From Rhodospirillales bacterium (GTDB taxonomy: Bacteria; Pseudomonadota; Alphaproteobacteria; Micavibrionales; Micavibrionaceae), in assembly GCA_020638395.1 (NCBI GenBank), contig JACKIP010000007.1, positions 19,206 through 83,205 of the forward strand: DNA of 64,000 nt, in the 5' to 3' direction. A program made the translations under genes and the position numbers. Positions 8,457 through 15,836 of the stretch are shown here, one piece after another. A model generated the notes under the pieces. The model did no database searches. It was not told the origin of the DNA and was given only the letters and a program-made list of their open reading frames with translations. The first letter of the stretch is position 1; each line of letters begins with the position of its first letter.

Positions 8457-8765
8457 ATGCGCTCTGAAATGACGGATGCTGAAAGTAAATTGTGGCAAAA
8501 ATTGCGAGGCGATCAATTGGGTGTGAGATTCCGCAGGCAGCATGTCATTGGGCACTTTATTGTTGATTTTGCCTGCCCATCGAAAAAGCTGATTATTGAA
8601 TTGGATGGTGGGCAGCATAACGAACCTGAGGGGCTGGATTACGATCAAAAGCGAACAAATTTTCTTGAGAGTAAAAAGTATAAAGTTTTGCGTTTTTGGA
8701 ATACGGAGATTTTTGAAAATTTAGATGGTGTTGTCGAAGCTATCTGGAGAGCCGTAAATGAATGA
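8457..8765 (+). CDS. DUF559 endonuclease-like protein
   Basis: Small PD-(D/E)XK-fold protein related to very-short-patch repair nucleases. From ATG 8457 it is 102 aa: MRSEMTDAESKLWQKLRG, then VRFRRQHVIGHFIVDFACPS, and the catalytic-type KKLIIELDGGQH, ending near VLRFWNTEI. A longer frame to 8307 would translate the G/C-rich repeat, so the internal ATG is preferred. The gene lies between sufD and sufS and overlaps the sufS start by 8 bp, so it is transcribed with the operon. Function of the family is not settled. Confidence 0.82.
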   Translation: MRSEMTDAESKLWQKLRGDQLGVRFRRQHVIGHFIVDFACPSKKLIIELDGGQHNEPEGLDYDQKRTNFLESKKYKVLRFWNTEIFENLDGVVEAIWRAVNE

Positions 8766-9987
8766 CATAGACAAAAACCCCTGGCGTGCTGATTTTCCGA
8801 TCTTTGACACAGAGATGAACGGAAAGCCGCTGGTCTATCTGGATACGGCGTCTTCGGCGCAAAAACCGCGGGCGGTGATTGAGAAGATGACGGCACTTAT
8901 GAACAGCGGATATTCAAATGTTCACCGCGGATTGTACAAAATTTCTCAGGAATTAAGTGAAAAATTTGAGCAAACACGTTCTAAAATAAAAGAATTTTTA
9001 AATATCCCCGAAGGATATGATGTCATCTTTACCCGTAATTCGACCGAGGCGATCAATCTGGTGGCGCAGTCCTATGGTGGGGCGTTTTTACAGGCAGAGG
9101 ATGAAATCCTGCTCACAGAGATGGAGCATCACGCCAATATTGTGCCGTGGCATTTCCTGCGGGAGCGTCAGGGTGCGGTCCTGCGGTTCGCGCCGATTAC
9201 GCAGGAGGGGGCACTCGATCTGGCAGGATTAGCGGCGCTCCTAAGCCCGCAAACGCGGATTGTCTCTCTGGTGCATGTCTCAAATGCGCTGGGTACGGTC
9301 AATCCGGTGGAAGAGGTTATTCGTCTGGTCCGCAGGTTTAACCCGGACATTAAAATTCTGATTGACGGGTCGCAGGCAGTGGTTCACGGTTCGGTTGATC
9401 TTTCATCTTTGCGCAGTGATTTCTATGTATTTACCGGGCATAAGCTTTACGGGCCGAGCGGTGTTGGGGTTCTGATTGCCCGGCACGACCTTCTGGAAGC
9501 CATGCCCCCCTATCAGGGCGGCGGCGATATGATTGAAACGGTGCATCAGGAGGTGGTGACTTATAAGCCCGCGCCGCATAAATTTGAGGCCGGAACCCCT
9601 GCGATTTTAGAAGTGATCGGATTGGGGGCGGCGATTGATTATGTCTCAAGTCTGGATCGTGCGGCTGTATTTGTGCATGAACGGGCTTTGCTGTCCTATG
9701 CCACGGAACAGATCAAGTTAATAGATGGAATTAAAATATACGGACAAGCACCTGAAAAAGCTGGTATAATATCATTTATAACAGAGTGGGCGCACGGGGC
9801 TGATATTGCGATGATTCTCGATCAATGCGGGGTCGCTGTGCGCGTGGGGCATCATTGTTGCATGCCGTTGATGCAGCGTTATGGGCTTGAGGGCACGGTG
9901 CGGGCCTCGTTTGGCTTGTATAACACAAAAAATGACATAGATCGTTTGATGGAAGGGTTGCAAAAAGCCAAAAGGTTGCTGGAATGA
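8758..9987 (+). CDS. sufS: Cysteine desulfurase SufS
   Basis: PLP enzyme that removes sulfur from cysteine and passes it as persulfide to the Suf scaffold. Full length (409 aa). The PLP lysine lies in TGHKLYGPSGVGVL, the cofactor-binding histidine in EMEHHANIVPW, and the persulfide cysteine in RVGHHCCMPLM. The C-terminal SFGLYNTKNDID is typical of the SufS group. No sufE was seen. The start overlaps the DUF559 gene and its stop overlaps sufT in an ATGA. Confidence 0.97.
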   Translation: MNDIDKNPWRADFPIFDTEMNGKPLVYLDTASSAQKPRAVIEKMTALMNSGYSNVHRGLYKISQELSEKFEQTRSKIKEFLNIPEGYDVIFTRNSTEAINLVAQSYGGAFLQAEDEILLTEMEHHANIVPWHFLRERQGAVLRFAPITQEGALDLAGLAALLSPQTRIVSLVHVSNALGTVNPVEEVIRLVRRFNPDIKILIDGSQAVVHGSVDLSSLRSDFYVFTGHKLYGPSGVGVLIARHDLLEAMPPYQGGGDMIETVHQEVVTYKPAPHKFEAGTPAILEVIGLGAAIDYVSSLDRAAVFVHERALLSYATEQIKLIDGIKIYGQAPEKAGIISFITEWAHGADIAMILDQCGVAVRVGHHCCMPLMQRYGLEGTVRASFGLYNTKNDIDRLMEGLQKAKRLLE

Positions 9988-10418
9988 ACAGAAAAATGAC
10001 GCAGGTTGCAAGCGAAGAGATGGTCAAAAATGCAGTCGGAGACGAATACGATTCTCTGGCCGAGCCGCCGCATCTGGAAGCTCCCAGAGAGCATCGGCTC
10101 TGGCCGCTGATTTCCAAAGGGTTGAAGGATATTTATGATCCGGAAATCCCGGTGAATATTTATGAACTGGGCCTGATCTATCTGGTCGATATTTCAGAGG
10201 ATGGCACGGATGGCAGTGGCCCGTGCGATATTTACGTGCGAATGACCTTAACGTCTCCCGGTTGTCCGGTGGCGCAGGAAATGCCGGGATGGGTGCAATC
10301 CGAATTATTTGCCATTGAAGGCGTGGGGCAGGTCGAGGTGGAGATCGTCTGGGACCCGACCTGGGATCCGTCCTTTATGGCGGAAACGGCAAAATTACAG
10401 TTGAACATGTTTACTTAG
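9984..10418 (+). CDS. sufT: SUF-associated DUF59/MIP18 protein SufT
   Basis: DUF59-domain factor that assists maturation of Fe-S proteins. The domain covers about residues 45-144 and shows LKDIYDPEIPVNIYELGLIY, MTLTSPGCPVAQEMPGW with the conserved cysteine, and VEIVWDPTWDPSFMAE. A charged N-terminal extension of about 40 residues precedes it, as in other alphaproteobacterial members. Overlaps the sufS stop by 4 bp (ATGA) and precedes sufA by 28 bp. Confidence 0.92.
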   Translation: MNRKMTQVASEEMVKNAVGDEYDSLAEPPHLEAPREHRLWPLISKGLKDIYDPEIPVNIYELGLIYLVDISEDGTDGSGPCDIYVRMTLTSPGCPVAQEMPGWVQSELFAIEGVGQVEVEIVWDPTWDPSFMAETAKLQLNMFT

Positions 10419-10446
10419 GCAGATCTGAAAGATCGGAGAAAACTCA

Positions 10447-10860
10447 ATGAAAGATCCTATTACACTCACTGAACCGGCACGGCAAGCGATTGAACGGCGG
10501 CTTCAATCCGCTCCGGAAGGAATAATCGGGTTGCGGCTGGGGATCAAATCCACGGGGTGTTCCGGGAACTCCTATAAAATGGACTATGTGACATCCGGGG
10601 AGGATGTAAGTGCTGATGATGTTTTTGGACGGCTTTATATCGCAAAAACCCTGTCATGGATGATGTTCGGTATGGAGATCGACTACGGCGTCGATGATCT
10701 GGGGAATGAAAGATTTTTGTTTAAAAATCCGAATGAAAAGGGCGCTGCGGCTGCGGAGAATCTTTTCAGGTTTAGCAGTCTGCTGAAAAGTCGAATAAAC
10801 CAAAGCACTATAATTGAAAAAAAAATCTTCGTTTCTTCGTTCACGCAAAGAGCTCTATGA
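10447..10860 (+). CDS. sufA: A-type Fe-S carrier SufA/IscA, apparent frameshift near C-terminus
   Basis: Carrier that receives clusters from the Suf scaffold and hands them to apoproteins. The first ~98 residues match the family, with the first ligand in KSTGCSGNSYKM and the FLFKNPNEKG end of the domain. The open frame then reads GAAAAENLFRF and runs to 10860, losing the Cys-x-Cys ligands. In the -1 frame the same DNA reads CGCGESFQV and stops at 10775, exactly the expected C-terminus. One G appears to be missing in the GGG run at 10740-10742. The codons past 10775 run into repeat D, so the tail is not a real domain. Sequencing error, true mutation and recoding are all possible. Last gene of the operon. 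Confidence 0.85.
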   Translation: MKDPITLTEPARQAIERRLQSAPEGIIGLRLGIKSTGCSGNSYKMDYVTSGEDVSADDVFGRLYIAKTLSWMMFGMEIDYGVDDLGNERFLFKNPNEKGAAAAENLFRFSSLLKSRINQSTIIEKKIFVSSFTQRAL

Positions 10861-10922
10861 AGCGCAAAGGTCGCCAAGGAGGGGTGGCTCTCTGCGCCCT
10901 CTGTGTCTCTGCGGTTCAAAAC
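10831..10922. repeat. Repeat D copy 1 (CTCTGCGGTT-type)
   Basis: About 92 bp containing TCACGCAAAGAGCTCTATG, AAGCGCAAAGGTCGCCAAGG and CTCTGTGTCTCTGCGGTTC. An inverted, clearly related copy is at 42648-42741. Fragments of the CTCTGCGGTT end recur at about 14735-14775 and 49320-49350. Confidence 0.75.
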
Positions 10923-10999
10923 CGTTTGAGCACGAAGTAATGTTTCTGGTGACTATAGAGGTGAAGCCATGCGCTGCATTCATTGGTGTGTCCTGAAAA

Positions 11000-11013
11000 T
11001 TGATTTACATCAA
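11000..11013. promoter_or_regulatory. FNR/FixK-type box
   Basis: TTGATTTACATCAA is a perfect TTGAT-N4-ATCAA palindrome. A TATAAT at 11030-11035 follows it, upstream of the small membrane protein gene at 11077. The box centre lies about 35 bp before the start point predicted from that TATAAT, rather than the usual 41.5, so the exact promoter geometry is uncertain. Confidence 0.6.
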
Positions 11014-11076
11014 TGCCGCATTTGTCCCGTATAATAAGCTCTTACGGATTGTTCTCTTATAGCAGGAGTTTATTAC

Positions 11077-11283
11077 ATGGGTAAGCTTGCACTTCTAATC
11101 TGGATCGTTGCCGCTCCAACCTTAATGGGAATTCTGGTGGTCGTTGCCCTGGGGGTCCCTTATTTTAAGAACGATCAGGATGTGTATATGATCGTGGCGG
11201 CGGTCGCTGGCGCGGTTATTGCGATGCCTGTGAGTTACTTTGTTGCAAGGGCGATTTCAAACGCGATCCGGCAACCTTCCTGA
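11077..11283 (+). CDS. Small two-helix membrane protein
   Basis: 68 residues made almost entirely of two membrane helices (about 3-27 and 38-58) joined by a short polar loop, LGVPYFKNDQDVYM. Similar small alphaproteobacterial proteins sometimes carry the label 'CTP synthetase', which the sequence does not support. A good ribosome site (AGGAG) lies 9 bp before the ATG. A palindromic FNR-type box and a TATAAT precede it, suggesting oxygen- or redox-controlled expression. Role unknown. Confidence 0.78.
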   Translation: MGKLALLIWIVAAPTLMGILVVVALGVPYFKNDQDVYMIVAAVAGAVIAMPVSYFVARAISNAIRQPS

Positions 11284-11303
11284 CCTTTTACGAGGTTATT
11301 CAT

Positions 11304-12803
11304 TTACTGGAAAGCAACTTCGTTGAAGCTGCGGAGTTTCCGGCTATGCAGACGCTCCGGGCCGATATCCCGCAGCAGAGCCATGGCCAGAAGCCCTATT
11401 TGCAAGTGCTGGTCAACGCGGGTCCGGTAAAAGCTGTCAGCCATTCCCGGAAGCTTGAGCTGGCCATGCAGGGGCTTGTCGGAGACACATAATAAGGTTC
11501 CATAAGGCACCCGAAAGCGAAAGCCATTGGCGGCGATGGTGGCGGATTCCATATCCAGCGCAATGGCGCGGCTTTGACTTAGACGGCGATTTTGCCGGAC
11601 TGACGTCCGGAGCTCCCAGTTTCGATCGTCAATCGTGGCCACGGTGCCGGTCCTCATGATTTTTTTAAGGTCGTATCCTTCATATCCGGTCACCTGCGCG
11701 ACGGCGGTTTCCAGCGCCTGTTGAATTTCCGCCAGAGCCGGGACGGGGATGCTGGGGTGCAGATCATCATCCAGCACCTGATCGTTGCGCAAGTAGGCAT
11801 GGGCGAGGACGTAATCTCCCAGCCGCTGCGAATTGCGCAGGCCGGCGCAATGCCCCAGCATCAGCCAGGCATGCGGGCGCAGCACGGCAATATGGTCGGT
11901 GATGGTCTTGGCATTTGAGGGGCCAACGCCGATATTGACCATGGTAATGCCGGAGCCATCCGCCCGTTTCAGATGATAGGTCGGCATTTGCGGCATGCGG
12001 GACGGGGCTTCGCCGCTGTTGATTTCGGGGTTATTGTCAATATTACGGTTGGCTGTGACTTTGTTTCCAGGCTCGACAAAGGCGGTATAGGCGCCACGCT
12101 CCCGCTTTAGATGCGGATCATCTGTCGGAGCCATAATCCCGTGCCCGATACGGATAAATTCATCAATATAAAACTGGTAATTGGTGAAGATCACATAGTT
12201 CTGAAAGTGTTCGGCCTTGGTGCCGGTATAGTGCTTCAGGCGCAGGAGCGACAAATCAACGCGGGCCGCAGGAAACAGGGACAGAGGGTGCGGCTCGCCT
12301 TCTTTGACGACATAGTATGAATTGGCAATGCTGTCATCCAGTTTGTCGAGGTTTGGCTGGTCGAACAGGCGGGGGAGGGCCGCAATTTGTGCGGCGTCCA
12401 GATCCTGTTCCAGATGGAAATCCTCTCCAAGGGCAAAATGGATGGGAATGGGTGTATCGCTCAGTCCCACTTCCAGCTTGCCTTCGTGATTCTCAAGCAG
12501 CAGTCGGATTTGTTGTTTGTAGTAGTGTTCAAAGATATCCGGGCGGGTTAGCGTCGTCGCATAAACGCCGGGCAGGGGGACATAGCCAAAGGAAAGCCGG
12601 TTATCTGTTTTTTTGCCGGTTTCGGTCGTTGTCAGGCGGAGCTCCGGATAGCAGGCCCGCACCGGCTGTTTGGGGATCTGGCCCTCGGCAAACGCTTCGA
12701 ATTGCTCCCGCAGATATTTAATGTTTGCGTTGTAAATCCCCTGAACGGCCAGAACGGCTTCTTCCGGAGTTGTGAAGCGTTTAAAACGGGCATTTGAAAT
12801 CAT
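11304..12803 (-). CDS. amn: AMP nucleosidase
   Basis: Cleaves AMP to adenine and ribose 5-phosphate, a purine salvage and energy-balance enzyme of the cytoplasm. Full length (499 aa). The N-terminal AMP-nucleosidase domain (about 1-180) includes FTTPEEAVLAVQGIY and LSFGYVPLPGVYATTLTRPD. The C-terminal nucleoside-phosphorylase-like domain shows NIGVGPSNAKTITDHIAVLR and ALDMESATIAANGFRFRVPY. Stands alone on the minus strand; its 3' end is 20 bp from the convergent small membrane gene. Confidence 0.96.
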   Translation of the reverse strand: MISNARFKRFTTPEEAVLAVQGIYNANIKYLREQFEAFAEGQIPKQPVRACYPELRLTTTETGKKTDNRLSFGYVPLPGVYATTLTRPDIFEHYYKQQIRLLLENHEGKLEVGLSDTPIPIHFALGEDFHLEQDLDAAQIAALPRLFDQPNLDKLDDSIANSYYVVKEGEPHPLSLFPAARVDLSLLRLKHYTGTKAEHFQNYVIFTNYQFYIDEFIRIGHGIMAPTDDPHLKRERGAYTAFVEPGNKVTANRNIDNNPEINSGEAPSRMPQMPTYHLKRADGSGITMVNIGVGPSNAKTITDHIAVLRPHAWLMLGHCAGLRNSQRLGDYVLAHAYLRNDQVLDDDLHPSIPVPALAEIQQALETAVAQVTGYEGYDLKKIMRTGTVATIDDRNWELRTSVRQNRRLSQSRAIALDMESATIAANGFRFRVPYGTLLCVSDKPLHGQLKLPGMADSFYRTRVDQHLQIGLLAMALLRDIGPERLHSRKLRSFNEVAFQ

Positions 12804-12894
12804 TCCTCATTGTCAATGGACGGAGAAAAAAGATCAAGCTAAAGATATTGGTCATAATGTAATTATAGTTCTTCGCATTGAGAATCTGACATTT

Positions 12895-12997
12895 GTCATT
12901 CCCCGGATTTTCGAAGAAAATCCTGGGGGAAACCACAAATATTAATAAATATCAATAGATTGCTTTAGGATTGTCTGCAACAATTCAGGCAATGACG
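12895..12997. repeat. Repeat family A copy 4
   Basis: 103 bp: GTCATTCCCCGGATTTTCG at one end, CAATTCAGGCAATGACG at the other, with two internal hairpins. Lies upstream of amn. Confidence 0.85.
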
Positions 12998-13032
12998 GTG
13001 TTGAAAGATGTCCTAAAATTAAACGAAAGGAC

Positions 13033-13171
13033 TATAGAAGCCTCTGCAAAAGTCCAGAATCGTCATCCTGAGCCGTAGGCGAAGGATCTTAACCCGTTGA
13101 AACAAAAGATTCTTCGTTACGCTCAGAATGACGATTTTGTAAGATTACAGACTTTTGCAGAGATTTCTATA
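13033..13171. mobile_element. MITE-like element, family B copy 1 (139 bp, full length)
   Basis: Bounded by inverted repeats of about 22 bp: TATAGAAGCCTCTGCAAAAG on the left and its near reverse complement, ending TTGCAGAGATTTCTATA, on the right. The core is CGTCATCCTGAGCCG ... CAGAATGACG. Ends are TA, which would fit a TA target duplication as used by IS630/Tc1-type transposases. Other full copies are at 36214-36352, 50896-51034 and 62144-62281. Confidence 0.8.
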
Positions 13172-13210
13172 TATCAAACCAACTGCAATCGCCGTAGAGT
13201 ACCCCCATAA

Positions 13211-13238
13211 TAAAAAAACCGCCCGAAGGCGGTTTTTG
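13211..13238. terminator. Intrinsic terminator, bidirectional
   Basis: AAAACCGCC, a CGAA loop and GGCGGTTTTT form a GC stem flanked by A and T runs. It lies 20 bp past the stop of the Gly/Ala-rich protein gene and would end its minus-strand transcript. Confidence 0.85.
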
Positions 13239-13257
13239 TGGATTATATACAGTTTTT

Positions 13258-14415
13258 TTACATTCCCGACGCTAAGCGGAAAGTTTTATCATTGGCAGCG
13301 GGCGCTGTGGTAGAGCCAACGATTTCAGAGACCCCTTGGGCTAATTGTACCGGCATTGAGTGTTCAATTTCTTCACCAAAGGCTCCAACCGCACCAGCTC
13401 TAATGCCTTCTTTTAAAGCTGTTCCGAACGTTACACCTGTGATAGCTCCTGGGATATAGGCCACAGTTTCGGCGAAGCCAGCGACCACTTGTGTTCCTGC
13501 TTTAGCAAATTCACCACGGAGTGCATATTTGGCAGTATCATAAAGGTTATCACCAGCAACTACAACGGCGGCAATACCAGGGATTGCTCTTAGCCCAAAT
13601 CTTGCAGCCAGAGAACCCACACCTTCTGCCGTTGACTTTGCGGCAAATGAGACGCCCGCTGCGGCAATTTCAGTGCCAGAAATCCCTTCAGGAGATACTG
13701 ACACAGATTGCGAAGGAACACCGGGCTGGTTTGAGTAACCTGTTGTTTCTGGTTGTCCGGCATGTGCGTCATCCGTTGCCATCATCGTCACACCAGCTCC
13801 GACCAAAGCCACAGGCAATATTCTATTTAACCCGGGTATTTTTCTGAGCAGATTCATCGCCTTTGGACCCAAAGAAGATGCTCCGGCTGTTGCAGAACCT
13901 CCACCCATGTGCTTTAGCCCTTTATGTACGCCAAAACCAACAGCTAAGCCTGCACCTGCCATCGCCGCTTCATCGGCATGATCGGCGACAACGTCAGGCA
14001 GGTAACTAAAACTCCGCCCATCTGTATCATTTACCTTGTCATCAGAGCCACGATCAAAAAAATTCTCAACCTTATCTTGTGCACGCTTATATTCGTTATC
14101 CATAAAATCGACAAACGCACTTAACGCTGGAATGTGCAGGAAATTTGCAAAAAATCTAGCGATAGAGCCAAGGAACCCTCCCCATGAGGAAGCCAAGTTT
14201 GTTGGCCCCTCAATCGCTTCGCTTTGTCTTTGCTCTGCTTCCACGGCCTGCTTGGTTCTTCGTGCCTTCTCTGGCTCTGTTATCAAGTCATCAATAGCAT
14301 TATAAGCTCCTAGACCTACGGTTCCAGCAGTGATAGCGCCTGCGGTAACAGTCATGGCTCTTCCGGCACCACCAGCACCACCGAACAGCGAAAACAAGGG
14401 GGCTAATTTACTCAT
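13258..14415 (-). CDS. Gly/Ala-rich hypothetical protein with membrane segments
   Basis: No family recognised. 385 residues, rich in Gly and Ala. The N-terminal half has a glycine-rich hydrophobic segment (MTVTAGAITAGTVGLGAYN) and a charged helix with KARRTKQAVEAEQRQSEAIE, then GFLGSIARFFANFLHIPALS. Further hydrophobic Gly/Ala stretches (AAMAGAGLAVGFGV, ILPVALVGAGVTMMATDDAHA, IPGIAAVVVAGDNLYDTAKY, AYIPGAITGVTFGTALKEGI) resemble glycine-zipper or pore-forming segments. GAGGAA precedes the start. A terminator follows, so it is a single-gene transcript. Membrane-active or secreted effector roles are possible but unsupported. Confidence 0.75.
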   Translation of the reverse strand: MSKLAPLFSLFGGAGGAGRAMTVTAGAITAGTVGLGAYNAIDDLITEPEKARRTKQAVEAEQRQSEAIEGPTNLASSWGGFLGSIARFFANFLHIPALSAFVDFMDNEYKRAQDKVENFFDRGSDDKVNDTDGRSFSYLPDVVADHADEAAMAGAGLAVGFGVHKGLKHMGGGSATAGASSLGPKAMNLLRKIPGLNRILPVALVGAGVTMMATDDAHAGQPETTGYSNQPGVPSQSVSVSPEGISGTEIAAAGVSFAAKSTAEGVGSLAARFGLRAIPGIAAVVVAGDNLYDTAKYALRGEFAKAGTQVVAGFAETVAYIPGAITGVTFGTALKEGIRAGAVGAFGEEIEHSMPVQLAQGVSEIVGSTTAPAANDKTFRLASGM

Positions 14416-14892
14416 AATATTCCTCTCAATCTTTCTTTAATATGCCTCTAGTTTACGATAGTCTTGCGGCAAATACAAATTTTCAGATTAACGCTATCTA
14501 ACCATTTGATTTACCATCGTTTTTTAGAACATATGGTTTTATACTATAAATATATCGAATCCATGCGCGAAAAAGCAAGAAAAATCGGCGCGGAGACTTA
14601 CCATCCATCTAGCAGTTTTCTGAAAAAGTCGAAAAACAACAAAAACCGTCATTCTGAGCGCAGCGAAGAATTTTTTGTTTCAGCGGGTTAAGATTCTTCG
14701 CCTACGGCTCAGAATGACGGGGAATAAGTGGAGTTTTTACCCTCTGCGTTCTCTGTGCCTCTGCGGTTAAAAATCAGTTTTACTTAAAATGACCGTAGAA
14801 CGCTTTTTTAGAAATATTAGGAATTCCCTAACGTTTTTTCGGCATAATGAACGGGATTGTTCGCATAATAATAAAAAAACGGATACAAAAAG
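14416..14892. other. Intergenic region with repeat fragments
   Basis: 477 bp between divergent genes. It holds a family B core (14647-14719) and a CTCTGCGGTT-type fragment at about 14735-14775. No convincing gene was found; a 75-codon frame at 14464-14691 runs into the repeat and is not supported. Confidence 0.65.
14647..14719. repeat. Family B core without terminal repeats
   Basis: CGTCATTCTGAGCGCAGCG ... CTACGGCTCAGAATGACG, 73 bp, the central palindrome of the MITE-like element. The outer CTCTGCAAAAG arms are absent, so it is truncated or an independent core element. Confidence 0.75.
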
Positions 14893-15825
14893 ATGGCGGG
14901 ATTTTTTGGGTATTTGCAAACACGGCTCAACCGGAATCGCCTGGGGGAGGTCCTTGTTTATAGCGGATTGATCTCTGCATCCGATTTGAAGCGTGCACTG
15001 GAGTTGCAAAAAACAGAGCGCCTGCCACTGGGTAAAATCCTTCTCAAACACAAGTTTCTCAGCGCATTTTCCTTGCGCCGGGCTTTGTTCGAGCAGGCGA
15101 CATTCCGTATTCTGGCGGCCAGTGTGACCGTATTGCTGGCTTTTTCATTTTTTGCACCGAAGTCGGCGCGGGCTGCGCAAATCAAGGATATTCCGTCCCA
15201 GATCACTCTGGCGGGAAGTTTTGGCAGCGCGATTGAACCGCTGAATTATTATCCGAATTTGTTTGGCTCCGAAGAAAAACGCTCAACTAATTTACGGCCT
15301 TTTACCAAATGGGCGGGGATGTTCGACCGTCTGGATGCTGCGATGGATAACCCCGCGAATCAGCCGATTTTGAATGAATGGAAGCAGGAGCTTGCCGGAT
15401 TTCGCAGCGCCTCGGTGTATGCCATGGCGCAAAAAGTCAATCAGTACGTCAATCAGTATCAGTATGTGACGGATGAAAAACTTTGGGGCAAGTCCGATTA
15501 TTGGGCGACTCCGATTGAATTTTTCACGCGTGGCGGAGATTGTGAAGACTATGCGATTGCGAAATATGCCAGCCTGCGGGCTCTGGGGGTTCCGGAGGAG
15601 CGCCTGCGCCTTGCGATCGTTCACGACAAGCAAAAAAACGTTCCGCACGCGGTTTTAATTGTGTATTCCGAGCGCGGAGCGATGGTTCTGGATAATCAGG
15701 AAAAAACAATGAAAGCCACCACCAGCACCAACCGCTACCGCCCGATTTTTTCAATCAACCGCGACGCCTGGTGGCTTCACACCCAGCCCACAACCCCGGA
15801 TCTTCGAGTCGCAAGCGCGGAGTAG
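14893..15825 (+). CDS. Transglutaminase-like cysteine protease (BTLCP/LapG-like) with GspE-N-type domain
   Basis: Residues 15-68 resemble the MshEN/GspE N-terminal domain (LGEVLVYSGLISASDLKRAL, LPLGKILLKHKFLSAFSLRRAL). A membrane helix follows at about 72-90, ending in AKSARA-like sequence. The exported or periplasmic part carries a bacterial transglutaminase-like cysteine protease domain with Cys217 in GGDCEDYA, His252 in VPHAVLIV and Asp267 in VLDNQEKT. Family members such as LapG cut surface adhesins under cyclic-di-GMP control. No LapD or adhesin gene is next to it. MshEN domains can bind cyclic-di-GMP, so this fusion might sense it directly; that is inference. Confidence 0.85.
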   Translation: MAGFFGYLQTRLNRNRLGEVLVYSGLISASDLKRALELQKTERLPLGKILLKHKFLSAFSLRRALFEQATFRILAASVTVLLAFSFFAPKSARAAQIKDIPSQITLAGSFGSAIEPLNYYPNLFGSEEKRSTNLRPFTKWAGMFDRLDAAMDNPANQPILNEWKQELAGFRSASVYAMAQKVNQYVNQYQYVTDEKLWGKSDYWATPIEFFTRGGDCEDYAIAKYASLRALGVPEERLRLAIVHDKQKNVPHAVLIVYSERGAMVLDNQEKTMKATTSTNRYRPIFSINRDAWWLHTQPTTPDLRVASAE

Positions 15826-15836
15826 ATGCGCTTGAA

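Larger units (their letters stand above)
12804..13257. other. Repeat-filled intergenic region
   Basis: 454 bp without a supported gene between two minus-strand genes. It holds a family A repeat (12895-12997), a full 139-bp family B element (13033-13171) and a terminator hairpin at 13211-13238; each is listed separately. Upstream promoter elements of amn would lie near 12804-12890 but none is clear. Confidence 0.7.

Noticed and set aside
10735..10775. Programmed -1 frameshifting as the firm explanation for sufA
   Set aside because: The heptamer fits, but A-type carriers are not known to use recoding and a homopolymer error is simpler; kept only as an alternative.
10814..10996. 60-codon frame after sufA
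   Set aside because: It is translation of repeat D and neighbouring DNA.
14464..14691. 75-codon frame before the LapG-like gene
   Set aside because: It ends inside a family B repeat core and lacks a ribosome site or known family.
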